Source of the DNA: Actinoplanes sp. NBRC 103695
GTDB taxonomy: Bacteria; Actinomycetota; Actinomycetes; Mycobacteriales; Micromonosporaceae
Length of the DNA: 64,000 nt
Assembly: GCF_030269485.1 (NCBI RefSeq)
Contig: NZ_BSTL01000011.1
Span: 57,286-121,285 of the forward strand
Direction: 5' to 3'
Shown in pieces: positions 29,699-39,119 of this stretch. The translations under genes were made by a program, and so were the position numbers. The notes under the pieces are model-generated. The model did not search any database and was not told where the DNA came from. It saw nothing but the letters and a program-made list of their open reading frames with translations. The stretch's first letter is position 1; each line of letters begins with the position of its first letter.

Positions 29699-31873
29699 TC
29701 AGTCGGACGAGGAACTCCCCGATGACGAGGACGACCCGGAGTCCGACGACCCGGAGTCCGAGGACGAGGACGAGCCCGACGAGCCCGAGTCCCAGGACGA
29801 GCCCGAAGAGCCGGAGTCCCGGGACGAGCCGGAATCCGGTGCCGACGAACCCGAACCGGGCGACAACGGCGAGTGGTATTCCGGCCACGGCGAGCTGTAG
29901 CCAGGATTCCCAGCCGCGGACGATGGAGCGTCCCCCCAGCCGGTGGTGTGCGGCGGCGCAACCGGAGGCGCCGGGTTCCACGACGTGGACGGCGGCTGCG
30001 GCGCTGCCGGCGCGGAGCTTCCGTAGTTCGTCGGGTCGCCGTAGGCAGGGTATTCCTGCCGCGAGGGCGCCGGCGGCCTGATCTGCGGCGCCGGCCCGGG
30101 CTGCGGCCCGTAACCGGGTTGCGCGCCATACCCGGGCTGAGCGCCGTAGCCAGGCGCAGCGCCATAACCGGGGGCGGGCCCATATCCAGGCGCAGCACCG
30201 TAACCAGGCGCAGCACCGTAACCGGGGGCGGGCCCATAACCGGGGGCAGCGCCGTAACCAGGCGCAGCACCGTAACCGGGGGCGGGCCCATAACCGGGGG
30301 CAGCGCCATAACCAGGACCGGCGCCGTACCCGGGGGCAGCGCCGTACCCGGGGGCAGCGCCGTACCCGGGGGCAGCGCCGTACCCGGGGGCAGCGCCGTA
30401 CCCGGGCGGGGCGCCGTAGCCCGGAGGCTGCCCGCCGTAGCCGGACCACGCCATGGCCGGCTGTGCCAGACGGATCGGCACGGGGACGACCGGTTCCATC
30501 GGGGCGGCGACCGTGCGGGTCACGCCGTCCGGGAAGGCGATCTGGTAGTCGGCGCCGTTCCAGAACGCGCGAGGCATCTGCGGGTCGCGGCCCGAGAAGA
30601 CCGCCCGGTAGCCGCCGATCGCGGTCAGCAGCTCCTGCTCCTCCTCCATGGCCCGGGCCTGGTCCTCAGGCTTGCGGAGCAGTCCACGCTGCATGCTGTC
30701 GCGGACGATGGCCAGCCTGGTGGCCGCGAACTGGAAGCTGCGCATCGCCTTCATGCCGCCGGCGCCGGCCACCCGGTGTGCCCAGCGGCGGGCCGAGTGG
30801 CGGCGGCCGAGGCTGCTCAGGCTGGCCACCTCGGGTGGCGCGAACCAGCCGGCCTCCACGTAGCCCGGCAGGATGCGCTCGCTGAGCCGCCCCTCGTGGC
30901 CGCGGAGCGCGATCGCGAAGCCGACCGTGCCGAAGAAGAACGGCACCATGAAGCCCAGATACCCGTACAGCATGATCAGGGGTTGCCCGGTGGCCACGGA
31001 CAGTGTGGGCAGCAGGTTGAACGTGCCGTGCAGGATCATCGCGAGCAGCAGGCCGCCGATCGGGGCGAGCCAGCGGACCCGGCGGTCGTTGGAGCGGGAC
31101 GCGAGGCCGAGCCCGATGCCGGTCATCGAGGTGAAGAGCGGGTGCGCGAAGCCGGTGAAGAGGATGCGCACGATGAAGATCAGGAAGACGTTCTGGATGC
31201 CGGTGGCCGGGCCGTACTGTTCGGCGCCGGCGGCGTAGCCGTGCCCGCCCAGGTAGAGGACGTTCTCCACCATGGCGAAGCCGAGGGCGGAGATTCCGCA
31301 GTAGACGATGCCGTCGGTGATGCCGGACCACTCGCCGCGGCGGCGCCAGAAGAGCAGCAGCGGGCCGAGCGCCTTCATCGACTCCTCGATGAACGGCGCG
31401 ACCAGCACGGCGACCAGGGCGTCGGGCAGGCCGAGCTGGTCGAAGAGCCAGGCGGCGCCGTTGTTCACCCAGTAGGCCGTGAGGGTGGCGACGGCGGCGC
31501 CCCAGGCGAAGCAGAAGACCAGGTAGCGGTTGGGTTCCGGCTCGTAGCGGTCGAGCCAGAGGAAACACCCGACGAGTACGGGAACCGGAAGCATCGCCGC
31601 GATCAGGCCGACGATCAGGCCCTGGACGCCGTTGTTGAAGCCGAGGACCAGCAGCATCACCACCGAGCAGGCGGCGATGCCGGTGATCACCAGGGTGAGC
31701 GGGAGCCAGCGCCGCCACCCGGTTTTGCGCCTGGGCACCGCGGCGATGACCGGCGGCTGCCCCTCGAGAGGCTGCCCCTGAGAAGGCTGCGAGAGCTGCG
31801 GCGGGGCGCTCGCGGGCGCGACCGGCCGCGTATGCGGGTCGGGCATGCCGCTCGGCGGGGTCGGTTCGGCCAT
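29699..31873 (-). CDS. PrsW-family intramembrane metalloprotease with PGYG-repeat and Ser-rich tail
   Basis: A 724-residue protein. After a Pro-rich cytoplasmic N-terminus, about eight helices (about 55-330) carry the PrsW/CAAX-like motifs: FIEESMK (E163, E164, K167), FAMVENVLY, TGFAHPLF and HGTFN. This is a metal-dependent intramembrane protease fold; B. subtilis PrsW starts RsiW cleavage. A soluble region follows, then 18 tandem PGYG units and a tail dominated by SGSS/DSGSS. The tail is low complexity and far longer than in ordinary PrsW proteins. An in-frame ATG at 31891 is an alternative start. The substrate is unknown. Confidence 0.85.
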   Translation of the reverse strand: MAEPTPPSGMPDPHTRPVAPASAPPQLSQPSQGQPLEGQPPVIAAVPRRKTGWRRWLPLTLVITGIAACSVVMLLVLGFNNGVQGLIVGLIAAMLPVPVLVGCFLWLDRYEPEPNRYLVFCFAWGAAVATLTAYWVNNGAAWLFDQLGLPDALVAVLVAPFIEESMKALGPLLLFWRRRGEWSGITDGIVYCGISALGFAMVENVLYLGGHGYAAGAEQYGPATGIQNVFLIFIVRILFTGFAHPLFTSMTGIGLGLASRSNDRRVRWLAPIGGLLLAMILHGTFNLLPTLSVATGQPLIMLYGYLGFMVPFFFGTVGFAIALRGHEGRLSERILPGYVEAGWFAPPEVASLSSLGRRHSARRWAHRVAGAGGMKAMRSFQFAATRLAIVRDSMQRGLLRKPEDQARAMEEEQELLTAIGGYRAVFSGRDPQMPRAFWNGADYQIAFPDGVTRTVAAPMEPVVPVPIRLAQPAMAWSGYGGQPPGYGAPPGYGAAPGYGAAPGYGAAPGYGAAPGYGAGPGYGAAPGYGPAPGYGAAPGYGAAPGYGPAPGYGAAPGYGAAPGYGPAPGYGAAPGYGAQPGYGAQPGYGPQPGPAPQIRPPAPSRQEYPAYGDPTNYGSSAPAAPQPPSTSWNPAPPVAPPHTTGWGDAPSSAAGNPGYSSPWPEYHSPLSPGSGSSAPDSGSSRDSGSSGSSWDSGSSGSSSSSDSGSSDSGSSSSSGSSSSD
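30106..30424 (-). repeat. 18-bp coding tandem repeat (PGYG array)
   Basis: About 18 head-to-tail 18-bp units encode PGYGAA, PGYGPA or PGYGAQ within the PrsW-type protein. Part of the array shows a 54-bp higher-order order of AAPGYG, AAPGYG, PAPGYG, indicating block duplications. Copy number is likely to vary by slippage without breaking the frame. Confidence 0.95.
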
Positions 31874-31988
31874 AGCGACCAGCGTAGCCATCCGGATCCG
31901 GCCCGGCTGGCCCGAGCCGGGACGAACAGGTCGGAGCGGGACGGAGAGGGCCCGCCGAGGACAGCGGGTGGCGGCGAAGGGCAGGAGG

Positions 31989-33203
31989 TCAGGGGGTGTG
32001 GTTGCCGGACGCTCCGGGGCGCGGGCGGGCGGTGCGGTACCGGCCGGCCCGGCGTTTGGCCTGCCAGCCCACGGCCTTGCGGACCAGGCGGGGCGCCTCC
32101 GCGTGTTCGATGCCGGTGGCCCTGAGCAGGTCGGTGGCCGTGGTCCGGATCTGGGCGACGACGACGCCGCCGGAGAAGCCGACGCCCTCGTCGAAGCCGC
32201 GACCGGCCTCGGCGGCGGCCCGGAGCGCCCGCTCGCGGGTGGCGATCGGCTCGGCGCCCCTGGCCCACTCCTGCCGGAGCAGGTCGACCGCGTCGCCGAG
32301 CAGGCCGATCGAGTCGGGCAGGACCTCGGGCATGGTCTCCTGGTCGCCCATCGCGGTCAGTACCCGCCGGGTCAGCACGCGGACGTTGCGCAGGGCGTGG
32401 GTGAGTTGCTGGGCACCGTCCACGTACTGGGCGAGGGCGCCTTTGGTGCGCCACCGGGCGGGGGCGAACGCCACGTTCTCCCGGGCGGCGGCCACCGCGG
32501 CGGTGAACGCGGCGAAGGCGGCCTCGGCGGCGCGTAGCCGGGTCAGGGCCGCGCCGACCTCCTCGTCGTCGCCGTCGGCCAGGCCTTTACCGACGGCGCG
32601 CAGGCCCTCGGCGAGTTCGGTGAGCGCGGGGTCGGCGGCCCGGCGTACGACGGTGAGGGGGTTGAGCGGGAGCAGCAGCGTCATCACGATCAGGCCGACG
32701 CCACCACCGATCAGGGCGTCCAGGAACCGGGTGTACGGAAGGCCGGGCCCGGTGGTCAGGGTGGCGACGAGCACGGCGGACGAGGCGGACTGCACGACCA
32801 GCGGGGTGCCGCCGCCGACCGCGGTGGCGACCAGCACCGCGCCGAGCACGATGAGGCCGATCTGCCAGGGTCCGCTGCCGATGACGAAGATCAGCGCGTC
32901 GCCGACGCCGATGCCGATGGCCACGCCGAGGACGAGCTCGGCGGTGCGCCGGGCGCGCTGGCCGACCGACGACGCCAGCGTGATCACGGCGGCGATCGGC
33001 GCGAAGAACGGCGTCGGCCGGTCGAACACGTCGTGGGCGAGGAACCAGGCCAGCCCGGCGGCCAGCGCGGCCTGCACGGCCAGGAACAGCCCGCCGCGCA
33101 CCCGGGTCCACGCGGCGGCGACGCTGTTCCGGGAGCGTCCGGGGATCCCGGCCAGGATTTTCGCCACCCTGCGGTCGGTGGGTTCGGCACCCGCCTCGGT
33201 CAT
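31989..33203 (-). CDS. FUSC-family (aromatic acid exporter-like) membrane protein
   Basis: The 404-residue protein has a cytoplasmic start, about six membrane helices in the first 190 residues (from LFLAVQAALAAGLAWFLA to LIVMTLLLPLNPL), and a long helical cytoplasmic C-terminus. The segment FFAPIAAVITL is typical of the FUSC/ArAE families, which export aromatic carboxylates or similar compounds. The substrate cannot be read. It starts at ATG 33203, 16 bp from the divergent HD gene. Confidence 0.85.
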   Translation of the reverse strand: MTEAGAEPTDRRVAKILAGIPGRSRNSVAAAWTRVRGGLFLAVQAALAAGLAWFLAHDVFDRPTPFFAPIAAVITLASSVGQRARRTAELVLGVAIGIGVGDALIFVIGSGPWQIGLIVLGAVLVATAVGGGTPLVVQSASSAVLVATLTTGPGLPYTRFLDALIGGGVGLIVMTLLLPLNPLTVVRRAADPALTELAEGLRAVGKGLADGDDEEVGAALTRLRAAEAAFAAFTAAVAAARENVAFAPARWRTKGALAQYVDGAQQLTHALRNVRVLTRRVLTAMGDQETMPEVLPDSIGLLGDAVDLLRQEWARGAEPIATRERALRAAAEAGRGFDEGVGFSGGVVVAQIRTTATDLLRATGIEHAEAPRLVRKAVGWQAKRRAGRYRTARPRPGASGNHTP

Positions 33204-33219
33204 GAACCAAACTTAGGGG

Positions 33220-33852
33220 GTGACGAGTCTTGGCGAGCAATGGCGTGCGGCGGTTCGGGGCGCGGGGGCAACCGCGGCGGACGATGACCTGGATGCGGCG
33301 GGCGCCTACCTGCTGTCGCGCTGGGCGGAACCGCAACGCCAGTATCACGACGTGACGCATCTGTCCGCCGTACTCGAGGTGATCGATCGTCATGCGGCGC
33401 TCGCGCCGCATCCGGACCGCGTGCGCGTTGCGGCGTGGCTGCACGATGCGATCTACGACCCGGAGGCGCTGGGTGACGCTAACGAGCGGGACAGCGCCGA
33501 GTTCGCCGAGGGGCTGCTGACGACGCTGGGCGCACCGGCCGAGGTGGCGGCCGAGGTGGCGCGGCTGGTCGGGCTGACGGCGGGGCACGCGACCGGCGAG
33601 GACGACGCCGACGGTGAGCTGCTCTGCGACGCCGATCTGGCGATCCTGGCAGCCGACGAGGACCGCTACGCGGCGTATACGGCGGCGATCCGGCGGGAGT
33701 ACGCGCACGTGCCCGACGACGCGTTCAGAGACGGCCGCGCCCAGGTGCTGAAGGCGCTGCTGGAGTTACCGTCGATCTACCGCCACCAGCCGCTGCGGGA
33801 CGCGTGGGAGGCAAAGGCGCGGGCCAATCTGGAACGCGAGCTCAACGGTTGA
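33220..33852 (+). CDS. HD-domain metal-dependent phosphohydrolase
   Basis: This 210-residue cytoplasmic protein has an N-terminal YHDVTHLSAVLE segment and the HD motif in VAAWLHDAIYDP (about residues 72-83), plus a later LCDADLAILA that supplies the distal Asp. It resembles predicted HD hydrolases annotated beside or fused to N-methyl-D-aspartate receptor NMDAR2C-like proteins. Nucleotide or phosphoester hydrolysis is likely, but the substrate is unknown. GTG 33220 is preceded by AGGGG with almost no spacing. Its 3' end overlaps the convergent DUF4031 gene by 11 bp. Confidence 0.85.
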   Translation: MTSLGEQWRAAVRGAGATAADDDLDAAGAYLLSRWAEPQRQYHDVTHLSAVLEVIDRHAALAPHPDRVRVAAWLHDAIYDPEALGDANERDSAEFAEGLLTTLGAPAEVAAEVARLVGLTAGHATGEDDADGELLCDADLAILAADEDRYAAYTAAIRREYAHVPDDAFRDGRAQVLKALLELPSIYRHQPLRDAWEAKARANLERELNG

Positions 33853-34105
33853 GGTGCTTGGGGCGGCGTAACCCGCTCGACCGCAGCCGGGCGGCCAGGT
33901 CCCGGGACGGCAGCAGCGTCGCGCCCAGCCACAGCGCCGACGAGAAGCGGGCCTCCGGGATGTCGTAGTGGTCCCGATCGAAGGCCCGCCGGGGTGCCCC
34001 CAGCATCTCGGCGAAGACGTGCAGCTCCTCGTACGACACGTCGCTGACCAGGTGCGCCCATAGCCGGCCGTGAGCGGGCCAGACCGGCCGGTCCACCAGA
34101 ATCAC
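33842..34105 (-). CDS. DUF4031 protein
   Basis: This 87-residue protein matches DUF4031 (PF13223): it begins with ILVDRPVWPAHGRLWAHLVSD, continues EELHVFAEMLGAPRRAFDRDHYDIPE and ends near RPKHLNR. The conserved His/Asp residues suggest a metal or nucleotide site, but no function is established. It starts at GTG 34105, 13 bp downstream of the glpD stop on the same strand, so it is probably the last gene of that transcript. Confidence 0.85.
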   Translation of the reverse strand: MILVDRPVWPAHGRLWAHLVSDVSYEELHVFAEMLGAPRRAFDRDHYDIPEARFSSALWLGATLLPSRDLAARLRSSGLRRPKHLNR

Positions 34106-34118
34106 CGGGAAACCAGGA

Positions 34119-35894
34119 TCAAGGACGGTCCGAGGCGTATCCGCGCACGTCGGGCACCCCGATCCGGGCGGCGTCGGCGGTCGCGTCGTCCGGCATCTTC
34201 TGCGACTGCCGCTCCGACTCGACCCGCGCGAGGTAGTGCTCGATCTCGCGCGCCCGCACGGCGTCGTCCCAGCCCAGCACCTCGCCCATGATCGCGGCCG
34301 CGTGCTTGGCGGTCTCGCTGCCGCGGTGCGCGGTCTCGATCGAGATCCGGGTACGCCGGGTGAGCACGTCGTCGAGGTGCAGCGCCCCCTCGGCCTGCGC
34401 GGCGTACGCCACCTCGGCCGCCAGGTATTCCGGCGCCCCGGTCAGCGGCGCGGCCAGCGCCGGATCGGTGTTGATCATGGCCAGCAGGTGGGTGGTGAGC
34501 GTGCCGTAGCGCTCCAGCAGATGCTCGACCACCCCGGCGGTGACGCCGTGCCGCCGGGCGGTGTCCAGCCGGTCCCGCCAGGCCGCCGCATAGCCGTCCG
34601 CCCCGAGCAGGGGCAGCTCGGCGGTCTGCGACGGGCGCGGCGGGCCGCCCAACCGGCGTACCGCGCGGTCGACCACGTCGGCGGCCATCACCCGGTAGGT
34701 GGTGTATTTGCCGCCGGCGACCAGCATCAGCCCGAGCATCGGCTCGACCACCGCGTGCTCGCGGGACAGCTTGGAGGTGGAGTCCGCCTCGCCGGACAGC
34801 AGCGGGCGCAGCCCGGCGTAGACGCCCTCGATGTCGTCGGTGGTCAGTGGCCGGTCCAGCCACATGTTGACCTGGTCGAGCAGGTAGCTGATGTCCCGCG
34901 CGGAGGCCGCCGGGTGGGCCCGGTCGAGCTGCCAGTCGGTGTCCGTGGTCCCGATGATCCAGTGCCCGCCCCACGGGATGACGAAGAGCACCGAGGTGGC
35001 CGTACGCAGGATCAGACCCGCCTCACCGGTGATCGCCGAGCGCGGCACGACCAGGTGGACGCCCTTGGACGCCCGGACGCGCATGCCGGGGCGTACACCG
35101 ACATCGCTGAGCATCTGCGACATGTCGTCGCTCCACACACCGGTCGCGGCAACCACCGTGCGTGCTCTGACCTCGAAGTCCGGCTCGTCGGGCGACTCCA
35201 GGTCGCGAACCCGGACGCCGACCACCTCGCGCGCCTCACGCAGGAAGCCCACCACCCGGGCACTGGTCACCACGGCCGCGCCCAGGCTGGCCGCGGTACG
35301 CGCCAGGTTGACCACCAGCCGCGCGTCGTCGACCTGGCCGTCGTAGTAGCGGATCGCGCCGGCCACCCGGTCGGCGCGCAGGCTGGGGAACAGGTGCCGG
35401 GCGCCGTGGCTGCTCAGATGCTTGTGCAGTGGCATGCCCCGGCCGGGTCCGAAGACCCCGGCGAACACGTCGTAGGCCGCCACGCCCAGCCCGTAGTAGG
35501 CGCGGTGCCACACGCGGGCCGGTGGGCGGGCGCGCTCCAACGGCACCATGATCGGCACCGGGCGGACCAGGTGCGGGGCGATCCGGCTGGCCAGCAGGCC
35601 CCGCTCGGTGAGCGCCTCGTGGACCAGGTGCAACTCGAGCTGTTCCAGATAGCGCAGGCCGCCGTGGATCAGCTTGCTGGACCGGCTGGAGGTGCCGGCG
35701 GCGAGGTCGCGGGCCTCGACCAGGGCCACCTTCAGCCCCCGGGAGGCGGCGTCGAGGGCGGCGCCGGCGCCGGTCACGCCACCACCGATGACGAGCACGT
35801 CGAACTGCTCGTCACGCAGGCGTTTCAGGTCGTTGGTACGGCGGATCGGGGAGAGCCGGCCGGCCGCGTACCGGGATACCGAGGGATCACGCAC
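34119..35894 (-). CDS. glpD: Aerobic glycerol-3-phosphate dehydrogenase GlpD
   Basis: The 591-residue FAD flavoprotein oxidises glycerol-3-phosphate to dihydroxyacetone phosphate at the membrane, passing electrons to quinone. The dinucleotide-binding motif is VLVIGGGVTGAGAALDAASRG (about 34-54), followed by SSRSSKLIHGGLRYLE, typical of GlpD/GlpA. The C-terminal cap domain contains TRRTRISIETAHRG. GTG start at 35894. No glpF, glpK or glpR gene is next to it. It appears to be co-transcribed with DUF4031. Confidence 0.95.
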   Translation of the reverse strand: MRDPSVSRYAAGRLSPIRRTNDLKRLRDEQFDVLVIGGGVTGAGAALDAASRGLKVALVEARDLAAGTSSRSSKLIHGGLRYLEQLELHLVHEALTERGLLASRIAPHLVRPVPIMVPLERARPPARVWHRAYYGLGVAAYDVFAGVFGPGRGMPLHKHLSSHGARHLFPSLRADRVAGAIRYYDGQVDDARLVVNLARTAASLGAAVVTSARVVGFLREAREVVGVRVRDLESPDEPDFEVRARTVVAATGVWSDDMSQMLSDVGVRPGMRVRASKGVHLVVPRSAITGEAGLILRTATSVLFVIPWGGHWIIGTTDTDWQLDRAHPAASARDISYLLDQVNMWLDRPLTTDDIEGVYAGLRPLLSGEADSTSKLSREHAVVEPMLGLMLVAGGKYTTYRVMAADVVDRAVRRLGGPPRPSQTAELPLLGADGYAAAWRDRLDTARRHGVTAGVVEHLLERYGTLTTHLLAMINTDPALAAPLTGAPEYLAAEVAYAAQAEGALHLDDVLTRRTRISIETAHRGSETAKHAAAIMGEVLGWDDAVRAREIEHYLARVESERQSQKMPDDATADAARIGVPDVRGYASDRP

Positions 35895-36036
35895 CCGTAT
35901 GACGTTAGCGCTCCGCGGCCGCTTGTAACGACAACGGCTCTGACCAGCACCTTCGCTGCACCCGGCCGTCCCAAGCGTCAGGCTGACCCCGGACTGTCCG
36001 GTTCGGGCCCGCCCGACGAGGACCCGCCGGGCATAG

Positions 36037-36072
36037 GGAAAGGGCGGGCCGCTGATGCGGCCCGCCCTTTCC
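36037..36072 (-). terminator. Strong terminator of groEL
   Basis: A perfect 16-bp stem (GGAAAGGGCGGGCCGC and complement) closes a TGAT loop 33 bp after the groEL stop on the minus strand. On that strand the outer bases continue into CCTATGC rather than a T-run. Confidence 0.95.
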
Positions 36073-36104
36073 GGCGTGCTGAAGTGCTGAGTTGCGAGGT
36101 GGAC

Positions 36105-37730
<1,626 letters not shown>

Positions 37731-37888
37731 ACGGCTGTGTCCTCCCGGACAATCACTGAAGAACCTCTGCGGACGTCGCCACCTGGCGATGCGACGTCCT
37801 CAGGCCGAGCCGGATAGCCCGCGACGACCGGCCCCGTGCCGGGGCGCCGATGGCGGCGCCCGGCCGGAACCCCACCGTCCCGACCTGC

Positions 37889-37915
37889 TTGGCACTCACC
37901 GGTCGCGAGTGCCAA
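37889..37915 (-). promoter_or_regulatory. CIRCE element 1 (HrcA operator)
   Basis: TTGGCACTC, nine spacer bases, GAGTGCCAA: a perfect 9-bp inverted repeat with the exact CIRCE spacing, differing from consensus TTAGCACTC by one symmetric change. It lies 159 bp upstream of the groEL ATG. Nothing else recognisable lies between 37731 and 38063 apart from the second copy. Confidence 0.92.
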
Positions 37916-37923
37916 GCCCATGT

Positions 37924-37950
37924 TTAGCACTCTCCGGGGTCGAGTGCAAG
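37924..37950 (-). promoter_or_regulatory. CIRCE element 2 (HrcA operator)
   Basis: TTAGCACTC, nine spacer bases, GAGTGCAAG: a consensus left half and a right half with one mismatch (TGCAAG for TGCTAA). It starts 8 bp from the first element on the distal side. The pair suggests two-site HrcA repression of groEL. Confidence 0.88.
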
Positions 37951-38063
37951 GAAAGGACTCTAGTCCCGGGACTAGTTACGCCAGTGGCGAAATCCATGGC
38001 AGTGGACGTCGGATACGCGCAACCTGCTTGCCGCCCCCTCCTCCCGCCAGGTAGGCAAGCATC

Positions 38064-38603
38064 ATGGTGTCGCTGCGCACAGGCCCCCGATCCACGGTCA
38101 CGTCCACCGAGACGGTCCACCGGGTGACGCCCGGCGATGCCGCCCGGATGAGGGCGTTGCGCCTGGAGATGCTCGCCGACAGCCCGCTCGCCTTCCTGGA
38201 GACCCTGGCCGCGGCCGCCGCCCGCTCGCACGAGGACTACCGCCGGCGGATCACGCAGGCCAGCGCCGGCCGGACGCTGGCGCAGTTCGTGGCCGACCCG
38301 GGCGGGCCGCTGGTCGGGCACGCCGGGGGCACCGTGCTGCCCGAGGACCTCTCGACCACGGTCGTCTTCGCGGTCTACATCACCCCGGCCCGGCGCGGCA
38401 CGGGCATCCTGGCCGATCTGGTCGACGCGGTCGCCGCCTGGTCCAAGGAGGCCGGGCGCGACCAGCTGATGCTGGAGGTGGTGGTCGGCAACGATCGGGC
38501 GGTCCGGGCGTACGAACGCCTCGGTTTCACCGACACCGGCGTCCGCGTGCCGCACCCGGTGATCCCCGCCCTGACCGAGTTACAGATGCGCCGGGCCGCG
38601 TAA
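38064..38603 (+). CDS. GNAT-family N-acetyltransferase
   Basis: This 179-residue protein has a single GNAT fold: VHRVTPGDAARMRALRLEML at the start, VFAVYITPARRGTGILADLVDAV carrying the acetyl-CoA loop (RRGTGI), and VVGNDRAVRAYERLGFTDTG. The acceptor is unknown. Its TAA overlaps an ATG (TAATG at 38601-38605), and the last 18 bp of the gene are repeated twice further on in a tandem duplication. It is the first gene of an apparent two-gene unit with the HExxH protein. Confidence 0.88.
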   Translation: MVSLRTGPRSTVTSTETVHRVTPGDAARMRALRLEMLADSPLAFLETLAAAAARSHEDYRRRITQASAGRTLAQFVADPGGPLVGHAGGTVLPEDLSTTVVFAVYITPARRGTGILADLVDAVAAWSKEAGRDQLMLEVVVGNDRAVRAYERLGFTDTGVRVPHPVIPALTELQMRRAA

Positions 38604-38685
38604 TGGCCGCCCGCCGACACCCGCAGATGCGCCGGGCCGCGTAATGGCCGCCCGCCGACACCCGCAGATGCGCCGGGCCGCGTAA
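38583..38685 (+). repeat. 41-bp tandem duplication of a stop/start junction (two TAATG-linked mini-ORFs)
   Basis: Copies begin with CAGATGCGCCGGGCCGCG at 38583, 38624 and 38665 (period 41). Each holds the TAATG overlap that ends one frame and opens the next. The first TAATG ends the acetyltransferase; ATGs at 38603 and 38644 each open a 13-codon frame reading MAARRHPQMRRAA; the third TAATG (38683-38687) opens the HExxH gene. The period equals 42 coding bases minus the shared A, so re-initiation can pass along the chain. Confidence 0.9.
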
Positions 38686-39119
38686 TGCGTGCGCGCACGG
38701 TGCTCACCGCGATCAACGGGACGACCCTGGTCGGCCTGGCCATCGCGAAACTCACCGGCGCGACGATCCGTCGCGGCCGCGACGGCGTCCTGATCGCCGA
38801 GAACTACGCCCGCACGATCCCGCGGAACACCTGCTTCACCGTCGGGTCGGTGATCATCACCAAGCGCACCGCCGAGTGGCTGCTGCACGAGAAGCGGTCC
38901 GCCCTCTTCGAGCACGAGAGCCGGCACGTCAGCCAGTACGCCGTCCTCGGACCGCTGTTCTGGCCGGTCTACTACCTCTTGTGCGGCTACTCGTACGCGG
39001 TGACCGGCTCGTACGGCTGCCGTAACGCCTTGGAGAAGCACGCGGGTCTGCACGCCGGCGGCTACCCCACCGACGTCCCCGTCCGCTGGAGAAGGACCAG
39101 CCGGAGAAGGACTAGATAG
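38685..39119 (+). CDS. Small HExxH-containing putative metalloprotease-like protein
   Basis: The 144-residue protein has a short hydrophobic N-terminus (LVGLAIAKLTGATI), a beta segment (FTVGSVIITKRT), and HESRHVSQYAVLG at about residues 77-89. That is an HExxH zinc motif followed by a hydrophobic helix (LFWPVYYLLCGYSYAV). The C-terminus has NALEKHAGLHAGGY, whose Glu or His could be further ligands. Similar small proteins occur widely in actinobacteria without known function. Translation likely depends on TAATG coupling through the preceding duplication. It overlaps the convergent acetyltransferase gene by 8 bp. Confidence 0.75.
   Translation: MRARTVLTAINGTTLVGLAIAKLTGATIRRGRDGVLIAENYARTIPRNTCFTVGSVIITKRTAEWLLHEKRSALFEHESRHVSQYAVLGPLFWPVYYLLCGYSYAVTGSYGCRNALEKHAGLHAGGYPTDVPVRWRRTSRRRTR

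Noticed and set aside
29873..32125. A 750-codon frame antisense to the PrsW-type gene
   Set aside because: Low-complexity reverse of the PGYG array and tail; no domain.
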